Shown here: positions 1 through 8,437 of the stretch, in pieces
Layout: every line of letters starts with the position of its first letter
Position numbering within the stretch: the first letter of the stretch is position 1
Assembly (NCBI RefSeq): GCF_000661955.1
Contig: NZ_CP007597.1
Span: 1,791,605-1,855,604, forward strand
Length of the DNA: 64,000 nucleotides
Source of the DNA: Stenotrophomonas rhizophila
Lineage (GTDB): Bacteria > Pseudomonadota > Gammaproteobacteria > Xanthomonadales > Xanthomonadaceae
Direction of reading: 5' to 3'
Translations under genes and position numbers: made by a program
The notes under the pieces: generated by a model
Seen by the model: the letters and a program-made list of their open reading frames with translations, nothing else
Told to the model about the DNA's origin: nothing
Database searches by the model: none

Positions 1-1847
1 AACTGCGCGATGAGTCCGACAAGGACGGCATGCGCATCTTCATCGAGATCAAGCGTGGCGAGTCGGCGGAAGTTGTGTTGAACAACCTCTACCAGCAGAC
101 CCAGATGGAGTCGGTGTTCGGCATCAACATGGTGGCGCTGGTCGATGGCCGCCCGCAGTTGATGAACCTCAAGCAGATGCTCGAGGCGTTCGTGCGCCAT
201 CGCCGCGAAGTGGTCACCCGCCGCACCGTGTACGAACTGCGCAAGGCGCGCGCCCGTGCCCACGTGCTGGAAGGCCTGACCGTTGCGCTGGCCAACATCG
301 ACGAGATGATCGAACTGATCAAGACCTCGCCCAACCCCGGTGAAGCACGCGAGCGCATGCTGGCGCGCTTGTGGGAGCCGGGCCTGGTCGGGTCGATGCT
401 GGGCGCTGCCGGTGCGGAAACCTCGCGTCCGGAAGACCTGCCCAAGGGCGTGGGCCTGATCACCGGCGGCTACCAGCTGACCGAGATCCAGGCCACCCAG
501 ATCCTGGAAATGCGCCTGCACCGCCTGACCGGGCTGGAGCAGGACCGCCTGACCGAAGAGTACAAGCTGCTGCTGGAAACCATCGCCGGGCTGATCCACA
601 TCCTGGAAGATCCGGACCGCCTGCTGCAGGTCATCCGCGAAGAGCTGATCAACGTGCGTACCGAGTTCGGCGACGAACGCCGCACCGAGATCCGCCACAG
701 CGAAGAAGACCTGGACATCCTCGACCTGATCGCCCCGGAAGACGTGGTGGTCACCCTGTCGCATGCCGGTTACGTCAAGCGCCAGCCGGTCAGCGCCTAC
801 CGCGCCCAGCGTCGTGGCGGCCGTGGCCGCAGCGCGGCGTCGACCAAGGAAGAGGATTTCATCGAGCAGCTGTGGCTGGTCAACACGCACGACACGCTGT
901 TGACCTTCACCAGCGCCGGCAAGGTGTTCTGGCTGCCGGTGCACCAGTTGCCCGAAGCCGGTTCCAATGCGCGTGGCCGCCCGATCATCAACTGGATTCC
1001 GCTGGAACCCGGTGAGCGGGTGCAGGCTGTGCTGCCGGTGCGCGAGTACGCCGAACGCCAGTTCGTGTTCTTCGCCACCCGCAACGGTACGGTCAAGAAG
1101 ACCCCGCTCAGCGAGTTCGCCTTCCGTCTGGCGCGCGGCAAGATCGCGATCAACCTCGATGAAGGCGATGCGCTGGTGGGCGTTGGCCTGACCGACGGTG
1201 AGCGCGACATCCTGCTGTTCGCGTCCAACGGCAAGACCGTGCGCTTCGGTGAGGACAAGGTCCGCTCGATGGGCCGTACCGCCACCGGCGTGCGCGGCAT
1301 CAAGATGCCCAAGGGCGAAGAGGTCGTGAGCCTGATCGTGGCCGAGAGTGCCGGCGGCAACGAGGACGAGAACGAGGACGACGCCACCGTCGAAGAAACC
1401 GTGATCGAGAACGGCGATGCCGTGATCGAGGTCGGCGACGACGACGGTATGTACATCCTGACCGCCACCGAGAACGGCTACGGCAAGCGCACCCCGCTGC
1501 CGGATTACCCGCGCAAGGGGCGCGGCACCCAGGGTGTCATCGGCATCCAGACCACCGAGCGCAACGGCAAGCTGGTCAGCGCGGTGCTGATGGGCGCAGC
1601 CGATGAAGTGCTGCTGATCTCCGATGGCGGCACCCTGGTGCGTACCCGTGGTTCGGAAATCAGCCGCGTCGGCCGCAACACCCAGGGCGTCACCCTGATC
1701 CGTCTGTCCAAGGACGAGAAGCTGCAGGCGGTTGAACGCATGGATGCGTCGATCGGTGACGACGAACTGGTGGACGTGGTGCCGGTTGCCGGGGAGGCTG
1801 CTGCGACGGCGCCTGCCGCCACCGACGAGCAGACCCCGCAGGGCTGA
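1..1847 (+). CDS. gyrA: DNA gyrase subunit A, C-terminal part (5' end outside window)
   Basis: The reading frame is open from base 3, so about 614 C-terminal residues of a protein usually near 900 residues are present. GyrA is the breakage-reunion subunit of gyrase, which introduces negative supercoils with GyrB. The visible part covers the end of the tower/coiled-coil region (ETIAGLIHILEDPDRLLQ) and the six-bladed pinwheel that wraps DNA. The wrapping motif, the GyrA box, is visible as QRRGGRGRS near base 811. The catalytic tyrosine lies upstream of the window. An acidic insert rich in E and D (about bases 1360-1446) sits inside the pinwheel, and a further acidic Ala/Pro-rich tail follows it. 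A strong hairpin follows the stop. Identity is very secure. Confidence 0.98.
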   Translation, partial: LRDESDKDGMRIFIEIKRGESAEVVLNNLYQQTQMESVFGINMVALVDGRPQLMNLKQMLEAFVRHRREVVTRRTVYELRKARARAHVLEGLTVALANIDEMIELIKTSPNPGEARERMLARLWEPGLVGSMLGAAGAETSRPEDLPKGVGLITGGYQLTEIQATQILEMRLHRLTGLEQDRLTEEYKLLLETIAGLIHILEDPDRLLQVIREELINVRTEFGDERRTEIRHSEEDLDILDLIAPEDVVVTLSHAGYVKRQPVSAYRAQRRGGRGRSAASTKEEDFIEQLWLVNTHDTLLTFTSAGKVFWLPVHQLPEAGSNARGRPIINWIPLEPGERVQAVLPVREYAERQFVFFATRNGTVKKTPLSEFAFRLARGKIAINLDEGDALVGVGLTDGERDILLFASNGKTVRFGEDKVRSMGRTATGVRGIKMPKGEEVVSLIVAESAGGNEDENEDDATVEETVIENGDAVIEVGDDDGMYILTATENGYGKRTPLPDYPRKGRGTQGVIGIQTTERNGKLVSAVLMGAADEVLLISDGGTLVRTRGSEISRVGRNTQGVTLIRLSKDEKLQAVERMDASIGDDELVDVVPVAGEAAATAPAATDEQTPQG

Positions 1848-1867
1848 TCGCGCTGACAGGCAGTACC

Positions 1868-1905
1868 ACGACGACGCCGGCCTTGTGCCGGCGTCGTCGT
1901 TTCTG
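1868..1905 (+). terminator. Rho-independent terminator after gyrA
   Basis: A 14-bp perfect stem (ACGACGACGCCGGC with its complement) closes a CTTGT loop and is followed by TTTCT. It lies 20 bases after the gyrA stop. Confidence 0.85.
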
Positions 1906-2072
1906 CACCTGTCCGGGGCGGCACCTTGCCTATCGTGGCGGCCCGCTGAAAGAACGCATGTACTTCACGGCGACGGTGGGATAACGGCTCCCGAACCAGC
2001 GGACATTCGCGTCCGCGATGGCAGTCCACCAGTGGCCGGACCCCGTTCGCGCCACGCCGCATGGAGACCACG

Positions 2073-4592
2073 ATGTCCGCCGCCCCCCGCGCCGCACGCC
2101 CCGATCCTTCGTCCACCGCCCGGCGCCCGCGCCATGCGCTGGTGACCGTGTTGTCCCTCGTGCTGATAGTGCTCGGCCTGGTGCTGGGCGGGCTGGGTGC
2201 ATGGCTGGCCAGCCTCGGCGGCTCCTGGTACTACGTGCTGGCCGGTGTTGGCCTGCTGGTGGCCGGCGTGCTGCTGTGGGGTAACCGGCGCGCCGGTGCG
2301 CTGTGGTTCGGTGCGGTGTTCGTGGGCACCCTGCTGTGGACGTGGTGGGAGTCGGGCAGCGACTACTGGCGCTGGGTGCCGCGGCTGGGCCTGATCGTCG
2401 GCATCGGCCTGGTGCTGTCGCTGCTGCTGCCGACGCTGGACCGACCGTTCTCGCGGCGGCTCTCGCGCAGCATTGCCGGCGTGCTGGCGCTGGTGTTCGT
2501 GGCCGCCTTCGCGCTGGCGTTCGTGCCGCATGGGGTCACCGCGGCCAGCGGCAGCTTCCCCGAGGCGATGACCAGCACCGGCCTGGCACCTACCGCCGAC
2601 GCACCGCTGCAGCCCGCCGACAAACCGGGCGACGACGACTGGGCCGCGTACGGTCGCAACAACGCGGCCACGCGCTTCTCGCCGCTGCAGCAGATCACCC
2701 CGGACAACGTGGCCAAGCTCGAACAGGCGTGGCTGTTCCGCACCGGCGATCTGCCGCAGAAGCGCTGGGGCGCTGAAACCACGCCGCTGAAGGTGGGGGA
2801 CACGCTGTACCTGTGCACCGCACGCAACCAGCTGGTGGCGCTCAACGCCGCCGACGGCACCGAGCGCTGGCGCTTCGACCCCAAGATCAAGGACAAATCG
2901 ATTCCCTACACCGCCGCCTGCCGTGGCGTGTCGTACTACGAAGTACCGGCAACCGCGCAGCAGGCCGCCGATGCCGATGTGGCCGCCGACCTCGCCTCGG
3001 GGCAGTCGCAGGTGCCGGTGCTGACCCAGCTGCCGCGCAGCGCCTGTTCGGCCCGCATCATCGAAGGCACGCTCGATGGCCGCCTGATCGCCGTAGACGC
3101 GGCGACCGGCAAGCCGTGCGCGGGCTTCGGCAACAACGGCCAGGTCGACATCACCCTGGGCATGGGCGACAGCCCGGCCGGGTATGTGTCGATCACCTCG
3201 CCGCCGGCGATCGTGCAGGGCGTGATCGTGACCGGCCACCAGGTGCTGGACGGCCAGCGTCGCGACGCACCGTCCGGCGTGATCCAGGCCTACGACGCCA
3301 TCACCGGCAAGCTGCGCTGGGCCTGGGACATGGACCAGCCCGAACTGACCGGCCTGCCGGCGCAGGGCAAGACCTACACGCGCGGTACCCCCAACATGTG
3401 GACCACCGCCACCGGCGATGACCAGCTGGGCCTGGTGTACCTGCCGATGGGCAATTCGGCGGGCGACTACTGGAGCGGGTCGCGTACCGAGAACCAGAAC
3501 AAGTACGCCACCTCGCTGGTTGCCATCGACGTCAACACCGGCAAGCCGGTCTGGCATTTCCAGGCGGTGCGCAAGGATGTGTGGGACTACGACATGGGCT
3601 CGCAGGCCACGCTGGTCGATTACCCGACCGCCGCCGGCAAGGTGCCGGCGATCCTGCTGCCGACCAAGCAGGGCGACATGTACGTGCTCGACCGCCGCAC
3701 CGGACAGTTGCTCACCCCGGCCGAAGAACGCAAGGTACCCACCGGCGGCGTGGAGCCCGAGCAGCGTTCGCCCACGCAGCTGTTCTCGCTGTACCACACG
3801 CTGCGCAAGCCGGACCTCACCGAGCGCGACATGTGGGGCATCACCCCGATCGACCAGCTGGTGTGCCGCATCCAGTTCCGCAAGGCGAGCTATGAGGGCT
3901 TCTACACGCCGCCCACCGCCGACCGGCATTCCATCGAGTACCCCGGCTACAACGGCGGCTCGGACTGGGGCAGCGTGGCCGTGGATCCGCGTCGTGGCGT
4001 GATCGTGGCCAACTACAACGACATGCCCAACTACAACCTGCTGGTGCCGCGCGCCACCGCCGACAAGCTGGGCTGGGTGCCGCGCGAAGACGTGCGGGCC
4101 GACAAGGGCGGCGCCGAAGGGGCAGGGGACCCGCAGACCGGCACACCGTACGCGATCGACGTCAACGCCGGCTGGCGCCTGCCGTTCACCAAGCTGCTGT
4201 GCAAGCAGCCGCCTTACGGTGGCATCCGCGCGGTGGACATGCGCACCGGCAAGACCCTGTGGGACCGCCCGTTCGGCAGTGCCCGCGGCAACGGCCCGTT
4301 CGGCATCCGCTCGGGTCTGCCGATTGAGATCGGCACGCCCAACAACGGCGGCTCGGTGGTCACCGCCAGCGGCCTGATCTTCATTGCCGCGGCCACCGAT
4401 GACCTGCTACGCGCCATCGACCTGAAGACCGGCAAGGAACTGTGGCATGCCAAGCTGCCGGCCGGTGGCCAGGCCAACCCGATGATCTACGCCTTCGGTG
4501 GGCGCCAGTATGTAGTGATCATGGCCGGCGGCCACCACTTCATGGAAACCCCCGCAGGCGATTACGTGATTGCCTACGCGCTGCCGAAGTGA
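2073..4592 (+). CDS. gcd: Membrane-bound PQQ-dependent glucose dehydrogenase
   Basis: The enzyme oxidises D-glucose to gluconolactone at the periplasmic face and passes electrons to ubiquinone. The N-terminal 150 residues hold about five hydrophobic membrane segments. The rest is a PQQ beta-propeller with repeated tryptophan-docking stretches such as DDWAAYGRNNAATRFSPLQQI, TERWRFDPK, GKPVWHFQAVRKDVWDYDMG and GKELWHAKLP. The length of about 839 residues fits the family, usually near 800. ATG at 2073 is preferred over the in-frame ATG at 2061 because GGAG sits 6 bases before it. PQQ synthesis genes are not in the window, so the cofactor must come from elsewhere in the genome or from outside the cell. 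The last 20 bases reappear in the mosaic relic near 6.66 kb. Confidence 0.95.
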   Translation: MSAAPRAARPDPSSTARRPRHALVTVLSLVLIVLGLVLGGLGAWLASLGGSWYYVLAGVGLLVAGVLLWGNRRAGALWFGAVFVGTLLWTWWESGSDYWRWVPRLGLIVGIGLVLSLLLPTLDRPFSRRLSRSIAGVLALVFVAAFALAFVPHGVTAASGSFPEAMTSTGLAPTADAPLQPADKPGDDDWAAYGRNNAATRFSPLQQITPDNVAKLEQAWLFRTGDLPQKRWGAETTPLKVGDTLYLCTARNQLVALNAADGTERWRFDPKIKDKSIPYTAACRGVSYYEVPATAQQAADADVAADLASGQSQVPVLTQLPRSACSARIIEGTLDGRLIAVDAATGKPCAGFGNNGQVDITLGMGDSPAGYVSITSPPAIVQGVIVTGHQVLDGQRRDAPSGVIQAYDAITGKLRWAWDMDQPELTGLPAQGKTYTRGTPNMWTTATGDDQLGLVYLPMGNSAGDYWSGSRTENQNKYATSLVAIDVNTGKPVWHFQAVRKDVWDYDMGSQATLVDYPTAAGKVPAILLPTKQGDMYVLDRRTGQLLTPAEERKVPTGGVEPEQRSPTQLFSLYHTLRKPDLTERDMWGITPIDQLVCRIQFRKASYEGFYTPPTADRHSIEYPGYNGGSDWGSVAVDPRRGVIVANYNDMPNYNLLVPRATADKLGWVPREDVRADKGGAEGAGDPQTGTPYAIDVNAGWRLPFTKLLCKQPPYGGIRAVDMRTGKTLWDRPFGSARGNGPFGIRSGLPIEIGTPNNGGSVVTASGLIFIAAATDDLLRAIDLKTGKELWHAKLPAGGQANPMIYAFGGRQYVVIMAGGHHFMETPAGDYVIAYALPK

Positions 4593-4685
4593 TCGGCGGC
4601 GGGGTGGACGCATCGGCGACGATGCGCCCATCCCGCCCAAGCGGGTACGATGGGGACTCCCGACCAAGGGTAGACAAGGACGAGC

Positions 4686-5075
4686 ATGCACGTGACCCTG
4701 TTGCGCACCACCGTACTCGCGCTTGCGTTGGGGCTGTCGCCCGCAGCGTTGGCCGCAGATTCGGCACCGCTGGAGCTGACCCCTGCCGAAGGGCTCAAAT
4801 ACTGGACCCCGGCGCCCGGCACGTTCACCCCGCCCCTGACCGTCGACCCCAAGCGGGTGGCCTACGCCGAAGAGGTCACCGTCGCCTACACGATCACCCC
4901 CGATGGCGGTACCGCCGACGTGCAGGTCATCGACGCCAAACCGGCGGGCGCACATGCCGGCTGGGCGGTCGATGCAATCAAGGCCATGCGCTTCGATCCC
5001 ACCCAAAGCAACACCCTGCGCACGCCGATCCGCAGCCAGCTCACCAGCCGCTGGGCTGGGCCCGCCCCGAAATAG
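4686..5075 (+). CDS. Small exported protein with a TonB C-terminal-like fold
   Basis: The 129-residue product has a clear signal peptide (MHVTLLRTTVLALALGLSPAALAA, cleavage near AxA). The mature part has the beta-alpha-beta pattern of TonB C-terminal domains: VTVAYTITPDGGTADVQVID followed by AVDAIKAMRFDP. There is no transmembrane anchor and no proline-rich spacer, so it is not a conventional TonB. A periplasmic partner protein is possible but not shown. It lies 93 bases after gcd on the same strand. Its last 80 bases recur at about 86% identity in the relic at 6553-6634. Confidence 0.7.
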   Translation: MHVTLLRTTVLALALGLSPAALAADSAPLELTPAEGLKYWTPAPGTFTPPLTVDPKRVAYAEEVTVAYTITPDGGTADVQVIDAKPAGAHAGWAVDAIKAMRFDPTQSNTLRTPIRSQLTSRWAGPAPK

Positions 5076-5095
5076 CCCCTGCGCACTGACCGACA

Positions 5096-5602
5096 ATGAG
5101 CATGACCTGCGCCGGGCGGTTGCTGCCGGTATCCCTGTGGTGCCTGTTGGCGGTTTCCGCTCCGGCGATGGCCGGCACGCAGACACGGGACGAGGCAGTG
5201 GCCGATTGGGACGCGCACGGCCGCCGTGCGGGCCTCGCCGCACCGGACACGCACTGCCAGGATTTCCTGCAGGCCCTGGGTCGCAAGCCGGACACCCTCG
5301 AGTATCTGGGCTGTGAGCAGGATGACGCGTCCTACATCAAGCCGATGACGGCCCGGTATCGGGTCAGTGGCGCGTCCGCGGTGCAGGTGGAGACCTACCT
5401 GCACGACACGTTCGGCCTGCCTCTGCTCCGCTATGCATGCTGCGGCTGGAGCAGCGGTGCGCCGTACGTCTGGCGCGCAGGCATGGACAGCGTCAGCTAC
5501 GAAATCGGCATGGGCGTGGAGTCGTTGCATTACCCCCGGGAGGAGTGGGCGCGGATTCCCGCATTCGACATCACCGTGGGCGTGACGCGGCAAAGCCCCT
5601 GA
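5096..5602 (+). CDS. Exported protein, DUF4952-like
   Basis: The 168-residue product has a signal peptide (MSMTCAGRLLPVSLWCLLAVSAPAMAG). The mature region carries the pattern HCQDFLQALGRKPDTLEYLGCEQ, later a CC pair (RYACCGWSS) and a tyrosine-rich C-terminal half. I associate this pattern with the DUF4952 family from memory; no biochemical role is known to me. It follows the preceding exported protein by 20 bases on the same strand, so the two could be cotranscribed. The gene ends just before the REP cluster. Confidence 0.65.
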   Translation: MSMTCAGRLLPVSLWCLLAVSAPAMAGTQTRDEAVADWDAHGRRAGLAAPDTHCQDFLQALGRKPDTLEYLGCEQDDASYIKPMTARYRVSGASAVQVETYLHDTFGLPLLRYACCGWSSGAPYVWRAGMDSVSYEIGMGVESLHYPREEWARIPAFDITVGVTRQSP

Positions 5603-5617
5603 TATTGAGGCAAGGAC

Positions 5618-5740
5618 AGCTGGGTAGAACCCGGCTCTACGCGGGGATCAACGCCTGTGATCCCGTAGCGCCGGGCTCTGCCCGGCCGTTGTTGCTCTTC
5701 GCTGTGGCGCGAAAGGCAGCCGGGTAGAACCCGGCTCTAC
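5618..5740. repeat. REP/SMAG palindrome cluster upstream of the RAYT gene
   Basis: There are three imperfect palindromes in alternating orientation, at 5618-5640, 5665-5686 and 5715-5740. Each has a GTAG or CTAC end and a GC-rich stem of the type GTAGCGCCGGGCTCTGCCCGG. This is the signature of Stenotrophomonas GTAG (SMAG) elements. Confidence 0.9.
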
Positions 5741-5762
5741 GGGCGCGGCGCATTTATCCTAC

Positions 5763-6272
5763 ATGCGGGCACGGTACTTGCCGCTGCGACAAGACGCTGG
5801 ACTGTCGCACGATGCCGCCATGGCCAGCCCCGCATTGCAACGTGGACGATTCTCCTGCCAAGGGCACTGCTACGTCGTGACCACGGTCACCGCACGTCGC
5901 CAACGTCTCTTCGCCGTTGCTGCCAACGCGGATGAAATGATCCGCTGGATGCAGGCGTCGGATCATGAAGGCCGCACGCGATCCTTGGCCTGGGTGGTCA
6001 TGCCGGACCACGTGCACTGGATGTTTACCTTGCGCAGTACGACGTTGGCCACCATCGTGCGCACCACCAAATCGCGGGCCGCCAAGGCGATCAATCAGCG
6101 CAACGGCACGCAAGGCGCGATCTGGCAGCCAGGCTATTACGATCAACTTCAGCGTGACGAACGCCAGTGGCTGGCCGAGGCGAATTACATTCTTGCCAAC
6201 CCGGTGCGCGCCGGATTGACGACGGCGGTTGGCGAATACCCCTTCGCCTGGTGCCGCTGGCCAACCGGGTAG
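5763..6272 (+). mobile_element. REP-associated tyrosine transposase (RAYT, TnpA_REP)
   Basis: The product is a Y1-type HUH endonuclease thought to process and spread REP palindromes. The HUH motif is visible as MPDHVHWMF (His83 and His85 from this start), and the catalytic tyrosine is in WQPGYYDQLQ (Tyr125 or Tyr126). The end, EANYILANPVRAGL, is typical of the family. An alternative start is the ATG at 5820 (MASPALQRGRF), which fits the usual N-terminus better; neither start has a good ribosome-binding site. REP palindromes flank it on both sides, the classic REPtron layout. Its TAG stop lies inside the GTAG head of the downstream REP. Confidence 0.92.
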
Positions 6273-6430
6273 CGCCGGGCTCTGCCCGGCCGCTGTTGTT
6301 CTTCGCTGCAGCATCAAGAGCAGCCGGGTAAAACCCGGCTCTACGCGCACCCCCGTAGCGCCGGGCTCTGCCCGGCCGCTGTTGCTCTTATTCGCAGCTG
6401 CAAGGGCAGCCAGGTAGAACCTGGCTCTAC
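6269..6430. repeat. REP/SMAG palindrome cluster downstream of the RAYT gene
   Basis: Four palindromes alternate in orientation at 6269-6290, 6320-6344, 6355-6376 and 6406-6430. Two begin GTAGCGCCGGGCTCTG and two end in GGCTCTAC. With the three upstream copies they bracket the transposase symmetrically. Confidence 0.9.
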
Positions 6431-6436
6431 GGGTGC

Positions 6437-6682
6437 ATCAGCGCCTGCATTCCGGCGTTACGGTTCCCGCACCGACCTCGTTAGCAGGTGCGCCCCCCGC
6501 GCGCTGGGTCAGATGTGCGACCTACGTGCGTGCTCGACATCTCGGACCCACCAGAAGCAACACGCTTCGCATGCGTATCCGCAGCCTGGTCACCAGCCGC
6601 TGGGCTGGGCCCGCCCCGAAGTAGCCCCTGCGCCAGCGGGGTAACCGCCACCCGGGTGGTGGCATACGCGCTGCCGAAGTGA
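6437..6682. pseudogene. Mosaic of decayed 3' ends of three neighbouring genes
   Basis: This stretch is built from three pieces. Bases 6437-6542 match 7181-7287, the 3' end of the DUF3037 gene on the minus strand; they still encode MSSTHVGRT and end with a stop in the same place. Bases 6553-6634 match about 5003-5084, the 3' end of the TonB-like gene on the plus strand; they still encode RSNTLRMRIRSLVTSRWAGP and its stop. Bases 6660-6681 match the last bases of gcd (encoding VAYALPK, then a stop). None has a start or a complete domain, so they are remnants, not genes. Confidence 0.8.
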
Positions 6683-6743
6683 CAGCCGAACCGACGGAAA
6701 GATCCACTACGATGGAGGCCCTGATCAATGCGATGGATCCGCC

Positions 6744-7013
6744 ATGACCTTGTTTCGCAGTGTGGTGCCGTTCGTTTTCCTGTCTGCCGGGGGAGTGCTT
6801 CTGTGGCGCGGCATGCAGGCGGTGCTGACGACGGCACAGTCGCTGGGCACCGATGGCGGCGGCAGCGCATTCCAGTACGGGTACGCGGCGGGGCATTCCG
6901 CTGCAGCGGCATTGATGCTGGCAGCGGCTGCTGCATGTGCGCTGCTGGGCGGGCGGGGGCGTGTGCAACGCGGTCAGGCGCGGTGCGTGGGTCCTGGATA
7001 CGATGACGCCTGA
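6744..7013 (+). CDS. Small two-helix membrane protein, unknown
   Basis: The 89-residue ORF has two hydrophobic segments (residues about 5-30 and 50-70) separated by a glycine-rich loop (TDGGGSAFQYGYAAGHS). I do not recognise a family. Codon use resembles the neighbours. There is no strong ribosome-binding site, although GGATCC lies about 6 bases before the ATG. It is wedged between the gene-end relic and a REP cluster, so it may be a survivor of a rearranged locus. Confidence 0.5.
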   Translation: MTLFRSVVPFVFLSAGGVLLWRGMQAVLTTAQSLGTDGGGSAFQYGYAAGHSAAAALMLAAAAACALLGGRGRVQRGQARCVGPGYDDA

Positions 7014-7065
7014 TCACCTGCGCGCGTGTGCAACCTGGGATCTGTGAGTCGCATCGATTGTCCTG

Positions 7066-7159
7066 GCCGGGTAGCACCCGGCTCTACGTGTCCCAGAGGC
7101 AGCCGGGTAGAACCCGGCTCTACGCGTCCCAGAGGCAGCCGGGTAGAACCCGGCGCTAC
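7066..7159. repeat. Three REP/SMAG palindromes in tandem
   Basis: Copies lie at 7066-7087, 7099-7122 and 7136-7159, all in the same orientation (AGCCGGGTAGAACCCGGCTC then TAC), with the same short spacer between copies. They sit just downstream of the minus-strand DUF3037 gene. Confidence 0.9.
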
Positions 7160-7202
7160 GCGAGGATCAACGCCCATGCGCATCGGCGTCTGGAATCCGG
7201 CC

Positions 7203-7592
7203 TTACGGTACCCGCACCATTTTGGTCAGCAGGTGCGCCACCACGCCGGCCGGGTCGGCGGTGCGGCCTACGTGCGTGCTCGACATCTGCACCACCGAGC
7301 TGCGCTTGGCGGTGAGGAAGTGGAAGCGCGCCCGGGCCGGGAGCTGTGCGATCGGGCCGGCGTCCGCGTCGCCACGGCAGATGGCCACGATGGCATCCAG
7401 CCACGGCTGCAGCGCGTCCATGTCCAGGGACGGGGCGAATGCGTGCATCCGCGCCGGATCGATCTCGATCGCCGCTTCCAGGTGCTTGGCCCCCGGGCAA
7501 GACACGATCACCCCGACGTTGATGAACTCTTCGCGTTCAACCCGCGGCACCACGCGGATCACCGCGTAGTCATACGTATGCAGCGTGGGCAC
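7203..7592 (-). CDS. DUF3037 protein, partner of the HipA-like kinase
   Basis: The product has about 129 residues and begins at a GTG (V/MPTLHTYDYAVIRVVPRV). The central region FINVGVIVSCPGAKHLEAAI is characteristic of DUF3037. Its start lies 23 bases inside the upstream kinase gene, so the two are translationally coupled. DUF3037 genes are repeatedly found next to HipA-like kinases, from family knowledge; the activity is unknown. A decayed duplicate of its 3' end lies at 6437-6542. Confidence 0.8.
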   Translation of the reverse strand: MPTLHTYDYAVIRVVPRVEREEFINVGVIVSCPGAKHLEAAIEIDPARMHAFAPSLDMDALQPWLDAIVAICRGDADAGPIAQLPARARFHFLTAKRSSVVQMSSTHVGRTADPAGVVAHLLTKMVRVP

Positions 7593-8346
7593 GGACGGCC
7601 TCCTGGACGAAGACGGCACGCACCTGCAGGCGGCGCTTGAGATAGTCGATATACGCTTGGCGATACTGCGCCGGGCTGTCGAAGGTGGGTTCGTCGACCA
7701 GCCAGCTGTCCGGCACCAGGCCGACGATGCGCTCGATTTCGGCATCGGGCAGCAACGCGGCCAACGCCGCGTCCACCTCGGCGATCTGCGTGGCGAACGG
7801 CAGCAGCACATGGTCGCGGATCAGCACGAACGGCTTTTCGCAGGCCTCGCCGGCGTTGGCCCAGTCGTGGTGGAAGTACATCGCCGCACCGTGGTCGATC
7901 AGATACAGCTTGCGGTGCCACACCATCAGGTTCGGATTGCGCGCGGTGCGGTCGACGTTGCTGGTAAGCGCGTCGAACCACACGATCCGCGAGGCCAGAT
8001 CAGCATCCACCGGCATGGCCGCCGGGTCGTAGTTGATGGCGCCGGGCAGATAATCGCTGCCGAGGTTGACGCCCTCGCTGGCGCGGATCAGGTCCTGGAT
8101 CTCCGGGTCGGGCTCGGTGCGGGCGAACTCGCGGTCGAGTTCGACGAACATGATTTCCGGGATCGGCAGGCCGACGCTGCGCGCCATTTCACCGGCGATC
8201 AGCTCGGCGATCAGCGCCTTGGGGCCTTGCCCGGCGCCGCGAAACTTGAGCACCACCATGCCGTCGTCATCGGTTTCGACAACAGCGGGCAGGGAGCCGC
8301 CCTCACGAAGGGGCGTGATGTAACGAAGGGCGTGGAGTGTGCGCAC
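7570..8346 (-). CDS. HipA-family kinase (HipA_2 type)
   Basis: The 258-residue protein has a compact HipA-like kinase core. Visible elements are a nucleotide-contact lysine in VVLKFRG (Lys34), the catalytic loop FDALTSNVDRTARNPNLM (Asp125, Asn130, Asp132, Asn137) and the metal-binding aspartate in LYLIDHG (Asp151). It is shorter than true HipA toxins (about 440 residues), lacks their N-terminal domain, and has no HipB antitoxin next to it. Instead it overlaps the DUF3037 gene. HipA phosphorylates glutamyl-tRNA synthetase; whether this shorter family acts on a protein or a small molecule is not known to me. Confidence 0.8.
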   Translation of the reverse strand: MRTLHALRYITPLREGGSLPAVVETDDDGMVVLKFRGAGQGPKALIAELIAGEMARSVGLPIPEIMFVELDREFARTEPDPEIQDLIRASEGVNLGSDYLPGAINYDPAAMPVDADLASRIVWFDALTSNVDRTARNPNLMVWHRKLYLIDHGAAMYFHHDWANAGEACEKPFVLIRDHVLLPFATQIAEVDAALAALLPDAEIERIVGLVPDSWLVDEPTFDSPAQYRQAYIDYLKRRLQVRAVFVQEAVRAHAAYV

Positions 8347-8437
8347 GGAGCGTCCATTGACGAGGCTGCAGCGTCATCTTACCGTGGCCGGCAGCCCGGT
8401 ACGGAACCGGATGCAGGCTGCGGCACAGGGAGGAAAC

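Noticed and set aside
1965..3929. Open minus-strand frame of 654 codons opposite gcd
   Set aside because: Its composition is repetitive (Gly, Arg, His, Gln) and gcd is certain on the plus strand.
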